64,000 bases of DNA from Bacteroides stercorirosoris (GCF_900142015.1 NZ_FQZN01000021.1:1-64000), one strand, 5' to 3'. Counted from the stretch's first letter, positions 1-7,615 are shown. The notes: generated by a model not told the origin, from the letters alone. Made by a program: numbers and translations.

Positions 1-38
1 CATAAAATCTGATTTTTACAAAGTTAATACATAAATAA

Positions 39-437
39 AAAAACTACGAGAGAAACACCGTAGTTTTCTATTTACACAATCAGATGGATAGTCTCTATAA
101 CTGTGTCTTTAGTCTATTTTATGACAGTTGTATTGAAGATATAGATAGATATTCGCAATCTGTTTCCTTAAGACCTAAACTCAATGAACCTTCCAACTCT
201 TTTATGATATCCGCTTTACCTTGGGTAAACTTTACCGGATTTAATATAAATGTGTTTAACGAGGGACGCTATTTGCCTCCCATTTTTACAATAGGCAAAT
301 TTATCGAAACAGGAACTTCCGTCTTAATGCCGCTCTCCATACAAGCCCATCATGCTGTATGCGACGGAGTCCATGTTGGGAGATTCGTACAAGCGTTACA
401 GGAGTTGTCTTCAAACTATAAGGAGTGGTTATTATAG
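39..437 (+). pseudogene. Chloramphenicol acetyltransferase, C-terminal remnant
   Basis: The frame is open from about 39 and the first ATG is at 84. The roughly 117 residues match the C-terminal half of type A chloramphenicol acetyltransferases. They include the segment ALPWVNFTGFNINVF and the active-site motif HHAVCDGVHVGRF, whose first or second His is the catalytic base in the family. Intact enzymes are about 210-220 residues, so the N-terminal half is missing, and a hairpin at 40-67 lies where it should continue. It is most likely inactive, because the trimer active site needs residues from the lost half. Loss by deletion or recombination next to the tRNA junction at 545 is an inference. 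Confidence 0.8.
40..67. terminator. Hairpin, possible terminator
   Basis: AAAACTACG at 40-48 and CGTAGTTTT at 59-67 form a perfect 9-bp stem with a 10-nt loop, flanked by A and T runs. It could end transcription from a gene outside the window. It lies inside the otherwise open frame of the acetyltransferase remnant, which supports the view that the remnant is joined to foreign sequence here. Confidence 0.5.
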
Positions 438-453
438 AACTTCTTTACACGCT

Positions 454-486
454 GGTTTACACAGATTGCTTAAAATAGTGTAAACC
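454..486. repeat. Inverted repeat GGTTTACAC / GTGTAAACC
   Basis: A perfect 9-bp inverted repeat (454-462 and 478-486) with a 15-nt spacer lies just after the acetyltransferase remnant. It has no T tract, so it is not a typical terminator. It may be an operator or the scar of a mobile element. The function is unknown. Confidence 0.45.
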
Positions 487-505
487 GTAGATATGCAAAT
501 AAAAA

Positions 506-540
506 AGAGAGTCACTCATGTGAGTAACTCTCTGATTTTT
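506..540 (-). terminator. Intrinsic terminator downstream of tRNA 3' end
   Basis: AGAGAGT (506-512) pairs with ACTCTCT (527-533), with further inner pairing (CTCA/TGAG). On the minus strand the hairpin is followed by a run of T. It lies directly downstream of the tRNA 3' end at 545-566 read on the minus strand, so it is most simply the terminator of that tRNA gene. A T-rich flank on the other side may make it bidirectional. Confidence 0.75.
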
Positions 541-544
541 GAAG

Positions 545-566
545 TGGTGCCACCAGGAATCGAACC
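545..566 (-). other. tRNA 3' end, probable attachment-site junction (attL/attR)
   Basis: On the minus strand the sequence ends GGTTCGATTCCTGGTGGCAC plus CA, i.e. T-loop, 3' half of the T stem and acceptor strand of a tRNA. An intact T stem would need CCAGG before the loop, but here the sequence is AAAGG, and no matching 5' acceptor (GGTGCCA) or anticodon arm follows. So the tRNA identity stops at the T stem, as expected where an island has integrated into a tRNA 3' end. GGTGCCA...TGGCACC best fits a Bacteroidales tRNA-Phe, from memory and unverified. The other end of the island is outside the window. Confidence 0.6.
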
Positions 567-703
567 TTTTGCTTCGGTTTATTCTAACTCCTTGAGTGAC
601 TGCACATTATTACTTTATCTTTTATGAAAGCCATTGAATTAGCATCACACTAAATTCATCGCTTTTCTTGACTAATCTTGTAATCTTTATCTCTTTGACG
701 TTG

Positions 704-735
704 CAAAGATAAATAAAAGGTTCGATTTCTGCAAA
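704..735 (-). promoter_or_regulatory. Bacteroidota-type promoter reading leftward
   Basis: On the minus strand TTTG (732-735) and TATCTTTG (704-711) are separated by 20 nt, a full match to the Bacteroidota consensus. Transcription would start near 698 and run over the tRNA-derived sequence to the terminator at 506-533, giving an RNA of about 190 nt. No protein-coding frame is seen in it. The rest of 438-904 holds only the repeats, terminator and tRNA end listed here. Confidence 0.5.
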
Positions 736-904
736 CTAATGCATATTTTTTTGCCTGTTTTTTGTCAACGATGCTGTTTATATCTATAGTCTCTGCCTAC
801 AGTGTCATTGAAACAGTAATTTGTATCTGATGTAAATAAAGACGTTGTGTTTCCGTATATGCTTTATTAATAATCAAGTGCTTATTAGATTTTTTCTTTA
901 TTTC

Positions 905-3307
905 CTATACTTCTTGCATTATTTGTACTCCTATTCTATTACTGATAGCCGTTTCTACGGCATCGTAAATTTCAGTTTTCGTTGTCTCTATTGATACGAT
1001 AAGTGAATATTTGATAACATTATCAACATTAGCTAATTTCCTTTCTTTCCACCATCCTTGGCCTGGATAAACAATGATCTGCCCACAAGAAGCCAATTCA
1101 GCGGCCGTACATTCAATCCAGTCAGATTGTACAGTACCTTGTTCTCTACGTTGTTGTTTGATGGTCCATCTGTTAGTATCATTGTCAGTTTTCTTTTCTC
1201 CTTCACTTTTATTTCTTCTGCAAAGAAACTCTTCCATACTCTCGCTTGCACTTTTCAAGTCGAAATGCAGCGTAGCAGATGGATAACGATACTTGTTGCT
1301 TCTTCCTGCATATCCAGGAGACGGCTTTACATAATAAGATAGTGTGATTCTTATTTTTACATTTTCTTCTCCCATTTGTTCCAGCACCTCTGTTGGCCAA
1401 GGCAAATCATAAAAGTGCAATTGATTATAGGTGTTTGAACCATCTTTTTCCCAATAGGGTATTAACTCATTTTCAAATATAAACGTTGCATATTTTTCAT
1501 TACTGAATAAGGCCGTCTCTTCATCAGGAACGCCATAGCCGCATAAAGGTATAATATCCTTGATATTACCGATACGTATCATTTCCGGTGTCCATTTGGC
1601 AGAATGTACCATCATGCCACGAACAGACAACATGGAAAGAGCTGGTGTTGCTGTTTTTATTTTTGCCGCAAGACGTGTCGCTAATGCTGTAGCCGCACTT
1701 GTAGCATGGAACTGTTCCAATGATTCCGCCAAATCTTGGCAGGTAGTAATCAAACTTAAATCAGGATGTGTCGTTGTTTGAAAAACAGGATGATAGGCTA
1801 TATTACCTCCTTCCATGACTATTTCAGGCTTATTGCAACCATTTCTCCAACTCCACGAACTTCTTGACATGGGTGACAGATTCCCTGGAGCTGCCAGTGC
1901 CTTGTAGCTTTCATCTGTTACTATCGTTTTCTCCGTATATGCTCCGACTGTTAATGCGTTCCATGCTTGAGCCGGACTTTGTACAGCATTGGCTTTGCAG
2001 GACTCCAGATAATTTGTGGCATCTACTTCAGGGGGCTCAATGTTGCCCGCTGAAACGAGCACCAAGCGGTCACACTTGCCATTATGGTATATGCTTTCAT
2101 CCAATGACGCAGAACTTGACGTTGACTTTCCGTCATACGATGTACCATCAGTTACAGCCATACATTGTATAGACGCCCCCATAGCCTGAGCCTGATAGAT
2201 AGCATCTTCAATTACCGCTCCATAGAAATCCGGATCTGTTGTATGACCGTTCTCTACAATCTTCACGGAAGCCAAGTCCTGTTCTATGATTATCGGACCT
2301 CCATGTCGATAAGTTATATCTGTCAAATCTCCATAAAGCATAAGTCCGGCCATACCTGTACCATGGTCACTGTGGTCTGTTGTATCCGGCACGCTGATAG
2401 CACTTTTCATTCTGTCATTAGGAAGAGCAGGTGCCAGCAGTTTATGGGCATTGTTGACGCCTGAGTCCAACAAGCCTATTCTTGTACTGTCTTTATCAAG
2501 CGCAAATTGAATTTCTCCTTCAATCAGTTCACTCCACTCACGACTTTCGCTCCGATTTTTTATAAGTATTGATGGCTGATGATAGGGACGCACTCCTTCT
2601 ATATAACCGATAGATAGCGGTAATTCACATAACTGTTGTTTGGTTGCTTTTATCATCCAAACATCTACTCCATCAAAATCCAAATGATTTTTACCTGCTT
2701 TTAAGATAGCAAGTTTATCCAAGACATCTGATAATTTTACTGTGTCATATTCCTTTGTTTTAGTTATCCACAACTCAAATAAAAAGGCCTTATTATCAGG
2801 TAGTTTGTCGAAATCTTCTGTAGATGTATAGAGCGCATGTATATCTGCCGGCTTAATGGCGTTGATAGGTTCAATCAAGCCTGTATTTTTAGGTTTGCCT
2901 GTTTTCGTATTATACTTTTCATCGGCATACTCGTCTGCCTTCTTGCTCAGCCAATCTTTTTTCTCATTTTTGATATATACGGTTACATCAACATTTCCGT
3001 CACTTTTATCTTCAGAGATTTTCAGAATGGATGCTCCACTACTTTGGGCTAACTTTTGGGGAACCAATTTGGGAGACATGTCAAGGTTTATATACACACC
3101 ATCCGCAGACGGTAAACCACACTTTTCCCTTTCAGAAAGAGCCGTGATGGCATATTCAACGACTGCATTATAGCTTTCCTTGATAAATGCAGCATGTTCT
3201 TGTCTGTTCCTTTCAGGAATAACAGGAGGTGGTACAACCTTTGCTCTTGGCGTGAAAGAACGGGGTTCTGCTATTTGGTTACCTAAGAAAAAATGTTCCT
3301 TTTGCAT
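905..3307 (-). CDS. ietS: Subtilisin-like serine protease, IetS-type defence subunit
   Basis: An 800-residue S8 family peptidase. The catalytic triad is visible: Asp281 in IGLLDSG, His315 in HSDHGTGMAG and Ser537 in HATSAATA, with Asn422 in LVSAGN as the likely oxyanion residue. The first 250 residues match no subtilase propeptide and there is no signal peptide, so it should act in the cytoplasm. It starts 13 bp after the AAA ATPase gene and is co-transcribed with it. An AAA ATPase paired with a cytoplasmic subtilase is the make-up of IetAS systems, known as antiphage defence in large screens and originally from an Agrobacterium plasmid. The target of the protease is unknown. Assignment to IetAS rests on domain content and order. 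Confidence 0.8.
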   Translation of the reverse strand: MQKEHFFLGNQIAEPRSFTPRAKVVPPPVIPERNRQEHAAFIKESYNAVVEYAITALSEREKCGLPSADGVYINLDMSPKLVPQKLAQSSGASILKISEDKSDGNVDVTVYIKNEKKDWLSKKADEYADEKYNTKTGKPKNTGLIEPINAIKPADIHALYTSTEDFDKLPDNKAFLFELWITKTKEYDTVKLSDVLDKLAILKAGKNHLDFDGVDVWMIKATKQQLCELPLSIGYIEGVRPYHQPSILIKNRSESREWSELIEGEIQFALDKDSTRIGLLDSGVNNAHKLLAPALPNDRMKSAISVPDTTDHSDHGTGMAGLMLYGDLTDITYRHGGPIIIEQDLASVKIVENGHTTDPDFYGAVIEDAIYQAQAMGASIQCMAVTDGTSYDGKSTSSSASLDESIYHNGKCDRLVLVSAGNIEPPEVDATNYLESCKANAVQSPAQAWNALTVGAYTEKTIVTDESYKALAAPGNLSPMSRSSWSWRNGCNKPEIVMEGGNIAYHPVFQTTTHPDLSLITTCQDLAESLEQFHATSAATALATRLAAKIKTATPALSMLSVRGMMVHSAKWTPEMIRIGNIKDIIPLCGYGVPDEETALFSNEKYATFIFENELIPYWEKDGSNTYNQLHFYDLPWPTEVLEQMGEENVKIRITLSYYVKPSPGYAGRSNKYRYPSATLHFDLKSASESMEEFLCRRNKSEGEKKTDNDTNRWTIKQQRREQGTVQSDWIECTAAELASCGQIIVYPGQGWWKERKLANVDNVIKYSLIVSIETTKTEIYDAVETAISNRIGVQIMQEV

Positions 3308-3320
3308 ATTATCTCCTTAT

Positions 3321-4280
3321 TCAACTTATTTCACGACAAAGTTGATTCCGTTTGTCAACGACCATCTTTACCAATTCTATATTCATTGGCACATCATTTA
3401 ACAAAGATTCTTTGAATATATCAGAACATACCATTTTTATCTCTGCATGGCTCATACCTTCAAACAGAGGTGCAGCCATGGAATAATCAAGTTCTTTAGC
3501 CGCATATAGATATTCACGCAACAGATGAATACGTTGTCCGGAGTCTGGCAAGCGATATTCAATAACGTCATCAAAACGTCGAAACATCGCTTTGTCTATC
3601 GAATCAATGGCATTTGTCGCTGCAATAATGAAACTGTCTGATGAGTCACGTTCCAACAATTGAAGAAATGTGTTGAGTATTCGGCGCTGTTCACCTACTT
3701 CATTTTCCATTCCACGCTGAGCACCGATAGCATCGAATTCATCAAAAAGATAGACTGCGGGAACCTCATCTATAAAATCAAAGATACGGCTAAGTTTCTG
3801 TCCTGTCTCACCCATGAATTTTGTAACGACTTTCTCTGTCCTCACAATAAATAAAGGAAGATTCAACTCTTTAGCCAATACTCCCGCTGTCATAGTCTTG
3901 CCTGTCCCAGGTACGCCATAGAGCAATAATTTGCGGCGGTTGGCAAGTCCATATTTCCTAAGTTCTTCTCTCTTTGTAAATTCTTTGATGACTCTTTCTA
4001 TCTTTTCTTTCAATGCTTTGTCCGTCACCATATTTTTCAGGCAATCGTATGTCTCGACTTGAAGCAATAAGTCATCCACATCTTTATTACGTGGAATAAG
4101 CTTTAAAGCACTAAAAGATGCTTTTCTTTGACTTAAAAGCTCCTGGATGGTTCTTGCTAATACTGCATGACCATTCTTTGCCTCTACAGCAGAAATCTGG
4201 AGAGCAACTTTTCTAAATTGCGCATCATCGTTATTCAGATGATTACGTATCAAAGACAATATTTGGTCCGCATTTGCCAT
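3321..4280 (-). CDS. ietA: AAA ATPase, IetA-type defence subunit
   Basis: A 319-residue single-ring AAA ATPase. Walker A is GVPGTGKT (122-129), Walker B VYLFDEFD (176-183), sensor 1 ATN (221-223) and an arginine-finger-like FRRFD (233-237). The N-terminal 100 residues are helical without a known domain, and there is no membrane segment. It is the first gene of a two-gene operon with the subtilase. In IetAS systems the ATPase is thought to sense infection or to control the protease, but the mechanism is not settled. The base composition is more AT-rich than the ICE backbone to the right, in keeping with cargo. A plain proteolytic quality-control pair cannot be excluded. Confidence 0.8.
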   Translation of the reverse strand: MANADQILSLIRNHLNNDDAQFRKVALQISAVEAKNGHAVLARTIQELLSQRKASFSALKLIPRNKDVDDLLLQVETYDCLKNMVTDKALKEKIERVIKEFTKREELRKYGLANRRKLLLYGVPGTGKTMTAGVLAKELNLPLFIVRTEKVVTKFMGETGQKLSRIFDFIDEVPAVYLFDEFDAIGAQRGMENEVGEQRRILNTFLQLLERDSSDSFIIAATNAIDSIDKAMFRRFDDVIEYRLPDSGQRIHLLREYLYAAKELDYSMAAPLFEGMSHAEIKMVCSDIFKESLLNDVPMNIELVKMVVDKRNQLCREIS

Positions 4281-4284
4281 CTAT

Positions 4285-4313
4285 AAATCAATAATTATTG
4301 ATTTGCAAAATTA
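4285..4313 (-). promoter_or_regulatory. ietAS promoter with 20-bp palindromic operator
   Basis: AAATCAATAATTATTGATTT at 4285-4304 is a perfect 20-bp palindrome. The minus-strand TAATTTTG at 4306-4313 fits the -7 consensus TAnnTTTG, which puts the predicted start of transcription inside the palindrome and only about 20 nt before the ietA start codon. That position fits a repressor site. No clear -33 TTG is seen. No HTH gene lies in the operon, so the binder could be IetA itself or an outside regulator. Confidence 0.55.
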
Positions 4314-4490
4314 CTATTTTTTCGTCTAATTCCCTAATATATTATCAAATATCACCAATGTCACCAAACTTTTTGAGGAATGTTTATAGTTTGTATAACA
4401 GATTTATGATTTAAGGAGTGTATGTAAAACACATAAATAGTAATGGAGATGATAAATCATATGGTAACATGTTTTTATATTAGGTTGCTT

Positions 4491-4560
4491 GTCGTCTGAT
4501 GACTTTTGATGCCATCTGATGACACTGTTTTGTCTGTTTCGGGTATAAAGCGGTTCTTTG
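4491..4560 (+). promoter_or_regulatory. 10-bp phased operator array 1 and promoter
   Basis: Units GTCGTCTGAT, GACTTTTGAT, GCCATCTGAT and GACACTG follow each other in exact 10-bp register (4491-4527). They run straight into TTTTG (4528-4532), which is 20 nt from GTTCTTTG (4553-4560), a plausible promoter for the primase-like gene at 4604. The same unit occurs at 7384, 17854 and 61586. The array would place several protein copies on one face of the helix just upstream of RNA polymerase. Confidence 0.6.
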
Positions 4561-4603
4561 TCCTATGTGTTAATCGTGAATTAATTCATGAAAAAGATAT
4601 GTC

Positions 4604-5467
4604 ATGAACATACAAGAAGCAAAGAACATCAGGCTTGTTGATTTTTTAGCCGGATTCGGACATGAACCGGTAATACAGCGTGGGAACAGCGTATGGTACA
4701 AATCGCCCTTCAGGACGGAAAAGGAGGCCTCTTTCAAGGTAGACCTCCATAAGGAACTATGGTATGACTTCGGTCTGGGGAAGGGAGGGAATATTATAAC
4801 ATTAGCCAAGGAGATTTATCGGACACAGGATGTAAGCCGTGTGTTACGGTGTATTGAGGATAAAAGGACGGTTTTGAAGCCGGTTACTGTCTCCTGCCCT
4901 TTTGAAAAAGCGTATCCCGCCTTTCAGGACTTGAAAATCACTCCTCTTGCCAACCGGATACTGCTTGCCTATCTGGAGGAACGGTGCATTGATACGGAAA
5001 CGGCCCGAAAAGTATGCAAGGAGGCTCATTTTAATCGGAACGGGAAAAATTATTTTGCCATCGCTTTCCCTAATATTTCCGGAGGGTACGAAATCAGGAA
5101 CAGGTATTTCAAGGCTTGTATCGCTCCCAAGGACATCACCTGTATCATCAGCTCACCGGAGAGCGGGATTTGCTATATTTTTGAGGGGTTTATGGATTTT
5201 CTGTCTTTCAGGCCGGCTTTTCCATCCTTGGAAGAGGGGGATTATATAGTGTTGAATTCTGTCAGTAACTTACAGAAGGCTTTTTCTTTCCTTGCACGAT
5301 ATGACGGCATCTGTTGCTGTCTGGACAATGATACCGCCGGAAAAAATGCGGTGCAGGCATTAAAGGAGAAATACGGAATCCGTATATGTGATCTCTCGCA
5401 TGAATATTCCGGATATAAGGACCTGAATGAATATCTGTGCGGGAAAAACAATCAGCTCCATATATAA
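4604..5467 (+). CDS. Toprim domain protein, DNA primase-like
   Basis: 287 residues. Residues 1-85 resemble the N-terminal zinc-binding domain of DnaG-type primases (WYKSPFRTEKEASFKV, then LGKGGNIITLAKE) but have lost the zinc-binding cysteines and histidine. Residues about 178-280 form a Toprim domain with Glu194 in FEGFMDF and the Asp pair in DNDTAGKNA (241-243). There is no helicase domain. Single-gene primases of this kind are frequent in Bacteroidales conjugative elements, where they could prime the transferred strand. It stands alone on the plus strand behind operator array 1 and ends before a terminator. Confidence 0.75.
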   Translation: MNIQEAKNIRLVDFLAGFGHEPVIQRGNSVWYKSPFRTEKEASFKVDLHKELWYDFGLGKGGNIITLAKEIYRTQDVSRVLRCIEDKRTVLKPVTVSCPFEKAYPAFQDLKITPLANRILLAYLEERCIDTETARKVCKEAHFNRNGKNYFAIAFPNISGGYEIRNRYFKACIAPKDITCIISSPESGICYIFEGFMDFLSFRPAFPSLEEGDYIVLNSVSNLQKAFSFLARYDGICCCLDNDTAGKNAVQALKEKYGIRICDLSHEYSGYKDLNEYLCGKNNQLHI

Positions 5468-5512
5468 TAATAGAAGAATTGAAAAGACTGTCAGATGATA
5501 TCCCCTTGTTTC

Positions 5513-5550
5513 CTTCCTGCTGCATGTGGCAGGAAGCAGGGTGATTTTTA
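5513..5550 (+). terminator. Intrinsic terminator
   Basis: CTTCCTGC (5513-5520) pairs with GCAGGAAG (5529-5536) around an 8-nt loop, followed shortly by GATTTTTA. It lies after the primase-like gene and before the convergent gene that ends at 5567. Confidence 0.6.
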
Positions 5551-5566
5551 ATGTGGCGATCCTGTG

Positions 5567-6346
5567 TTAATAGTAGAATGTGGTCAGATGTGTTTTATGG
5601 TCTTTTACGATCTTTACTTCCTGCATCTGTCCGTATATCTCACGCACGGATACCGGACAGTCCATCTTTTCCCATTCTTCCGGGGAAATCCTCATGTCGG
5701 AGTGCCTGAAACATAGTATGACCATTTCCAAGGAATCCTCTTCTGCGAATATGAAACCTTCATGGTCATCGATAAATTGCTTGAGTCCATCCTCATCCTT
5801 GCAGGATATTTCTCCGGTGTACATATCCCCGACCGGCCGGGTGTTTTTGCGGATATGGATTTTGAACCATTCCCGGCTTTCCAGCTGTTCAGGTGTGCCA
5901 CATTCCCACAGGGCTATTTTCGTATCGTAGTAAACCTCCCCGTTCTCACATGCCCCGTAATGCCCCCAATGCTTGAAACGGCCGGTGGTCCATGCCTTGA
6001 ACCTTACATCGCCAGCCTTTACCAACACACACTCACCGCCATGCATATCGCATTTGACACCCTTCTTATCCCGGGACACGAACGGGACACGGGAGAAATT
6101 CCGGAGCACAATGTTATCTCCATACACGGCATCTACGAAGAACGGCCGGGAGCGTTCACCGTATCCGGAAATAAAGAACAGGCTGTCACCTGTACGGGGA
6201 TACCGGTCGGAACGTGTCTTTTCGATGTGTTCCACCATTGCGTTCACTTTCTCTATGTCTTCCCGGACAAGCCCGTGTATCCGGTCATACCAGTAGTTCA
6301 GGCGGATGAACGTTTCCTTGCAATACTTGTTTTTTGTTTGAATCAT
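5567..6346 (-). CDS. ICE-conserved protein of unknown function (DUF4121-like)
   Basis: The start is placed at the ATG at 6346 (MIQTKNKYCKETF, 259 residues). An upstream extension to 6529 reads through a palindromic intergenic element and is unlikely to be coding. The protein is soluble, has no signal peptide and no catalytic motif I recognise. Family resemblance to DUF4121 proteins of Bacteroidales conjugative elements is from memory. It is a single gene reading away from the HTH pair at 6732-7326, with palindrome 1 between them. Function unknown. Confidence 0.6.
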   Translation of the reverse strand: MIQTKNKYCKETFIRLNYWYDRIHGLVREDIEKVNAMVEHIEKTRSDRYPRTGDSLFFISGYGERSRPFFVDAVYGDNIVLRNFSRVPFVSRDKKGVKCDMHGGECVLVKAGDVRFKAWTTGRFKHWGHYGACENGEVYYDTKIALWECGTPEQLESREWFKIHIRKNTRPVGDMYTGEISCKDEDGLKQFIDDHEGFIFAEEDSLEMVILCFRHSDMRISPEEWEKMDCPVSVREIYGQMQEVKIVKDHKTHLTTFYY

Positions 6347-6392
6347 GATCTTTTTTATTTTGTGGTTAAACATGCCCGGCTTTGGTAAAGCC

Positions 6393-6562
6393 GGTATTTC
6401 TTTTCTTATATGCATCCGTTTGTCTTTTACCCTGATTGTGCAAGGCTTGGCGAAAAAATACCGCAGCGAAGCGAGGATGATTTTTTCAGCCAACCGGTCC
6501 GAAGGACCGCCTTGCTCGATCAGGGGCAAAAGGCTACCTTTGCAGGTAAGAAACAGAAATGC
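6393..6562. repeat. Long palindromic element 1
   Basis: About 170 nt fold back on themselves. Outer arms (ATTTCTTTTCTTA against TAAGAAACAGAAAT), CCCTGAT/ATCAGGG, GCAAGGC/GCCTTGC, TTGGC/GCCAA and GAAAAAAT/ATTTTTTC pair in order. The apex holds ACCGCAGCGAAGCGAGGATG, and a side hairpin GGTCC-GAA-GGACC lies in the 3' arm. The apex recurs exactly in element 2 (13417-13598), while the arms differ but still pair. The rest of 6347-6731 shows no gene. A small hairpin CCGGCTTT/AAAGCCGG lies at about 6376-6394. Confidence 0.7.
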
Positions 6563-6731
6563 GGAACACTGCTTGATTCCAAGGTGGAAAACCTTTACCC
6601 CGCCAACCTGATATATCCACCCAATAAAATCCGCCAGGGAAAATCTGTTTTTAAAAGATTCCTAGGCCCATTTATCTTACATTGGACTGTATAAGGAAGC
6701 ACTTGAAGTCCGGATATTTCCCAAACGGACA

Positions 6732-7034
6732 TTACCGGTCATCAAACGCCTCCACCCTGTTTCTTTCCAGCAAAGCAAGGATGTCCTTCTCCTTATATAG
6801 TAATTTGCCTCCTATCTTGTAGTAAGGCAGTTTGCCGTTTATCCTGTACTCTGCCAGCGTCCTGCGTGTCAGTTTCAACTGTTCGGCAAGCTCACAATCC
6901 GTAATGTAACGTTCTCCGTTCAGAACCGGACGTAATTTCTCCTCCTGCTTGTCCAGCATTTCAGACAGGCTGTCTATGTTCCGGAAAAAACGAATGATTT
7001 CCGGGGTTTCTTTGGTCAACAGGGATTGAATCAT
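6732..7034 (-). CDS. Helix-turn-helix protein, excisionase-like
   Basis: 100 residues. The C-terminal half is a MerR-like winged HTH (DCELAEQLKLTRRTLAEYR, then GKLPYYKIGGKLLYKEKDIL), the pattern of excisionases and HTH_17 proteins in Bacteroidales mobile elements. The N-terminal half is helical and may dimerise. It lies 7 bp after the related HTH gene at 7042-7326 and shares its promoter. Such pairs often control excision and transfer genes. Binding to the 10-bp arrays upstream is a guess. Confidence 0.75.
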   Translation of the reverse strand: MIQSLLTKETPEIIRFFRNIDSLSEMLDKQEEKLRPVLNGERYITDCELAEQLKLTRRTLAEYRINGKLPYYKIGGKLLYKEKDILALLERNRVEAFDDR

Positions 7035-7041
7035 AGCACTT

Positions 7042-7326
7042 CTAAAGGGTTATACGGTGAATATTGTTTTCCATAAAACGGATAATATCCTGACGTTTGT
7101 AATACACCTTACGGTCTATATAACTGTAAGGGATGGCCCTGCTTCTGCGAAGCTGTAACATCTTTCCGGGAGAGACATCCATGAGCATGCAAGCCTCCTG
7201 GTTGTCAATCCAGTCGTCCATACCGGATATGCCATTTCCGCATGTTTCACACATTTTTCTTGCAACGGCTTCCAGAGCCTCATTCATTTCCATGAATGTT
7301 TTAGCCTCGATACATACAAACTCCAT
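7042..7326 (-). CDS. Helix-turn-helix protein, excisionase-like
   Basis: 94 residues with a C-terminal MerR-type HTH (NQEACMLMDVSPGKMLQLRR, then IPYSYIDRKVYYKRQDIIRF). It is a distant paralogue of the next gene and first of the two-gene operon. Its promoter region carries operator array 2 directly upstream of a TTTTGG -33 element, so the operon may regulate itself. Role inferred from family only: an architectural or regulatory factor for excision or operon control. Confidence 0.75.
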   Translation of the reverse strand: MEFVCIEAKTFMEMNEALEAVARKMCETCGNGISGMDDWIDNQEACMLMDVSPGKMLQLRRSRAIPYSYIDRKVYYKRQDIIRFMENNIHRITL

Positions 7327-7350
7327 AAACTGTACTTTTTTTGTCGGATA

Positions 7351-7420
7351 CGAAAATATGGAAGGGGATACTCACCTCCAAAAGGATGTCGTCAAATGAC
7401 ATCAGATGTCATTAAACGTC
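7351..7420 (-). promoter_or_regulatory. 10-bp phased operator array 2 and promoter
   Basis: Read on the minus strand: GACGTTTAAT, GACATCTGAT, GTCATTTGAC and GACATCC in 10-bp register (7384-7420). They abut TTTTGG (7378-7383), then about 20 nt, then TATTTTCG (7351-7358), close to the -7 consensus. This is the same arrangement as at array 1. It serves the HTH operon. Confidence 0.6.
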
Positions 7421-7573
7421 ATATGTAACAGAGGGCTGCAGAATCAAACTTCAGGAAAATGCTCCGAAATAAATATTATCATCAATTATATATGTTGAAT
7501 ACTTTGTGTGGAAGCGTCATCAATTTACCCGGTTTTAAGAACATAGGCGGGATATTACCTGTAAATTGTAAAG

Positions 7574-7615
7574 TTTACATTCGGACTTTACAGTTTTACA
7601 CTTCAAAATTTTACA
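7574..7615. repeat. Four TTTACA words upstream of HTH gene
   Basis: TTTACA occurs at 7574, 7587, 7595 and 7610, two of them as TTTTACACTT. They lie in the 474-bp gap between the divergent HTH genes, about 190 bp before the plus-strand gene at 7801. Irregular spacing (13, 8 and 15 nt) argues against a strict array. It could be an operator cluster. The rest of the gap shows no gene. Confidence 0.35.

Noticed and set aside
545..640. Complete tRNA gene or tmRNA on the minus strand
   Set aside because: T-stem, anticodon arm and 5' acceptor do not pair; only the 3' end is real.
4491..4527. CRISPR-like array
   Set aside because: The unit is only 10 bp with no spacers, and it occurs at promoters. 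No CRISPR repeats or cas genes are in the window.
6347..6529. N-terminal extension of the DUF4121-like protein
   Set aside because: The extension is palindrome 1 read as protein; part of it recurs in a meaningless frame at palindrome 2.
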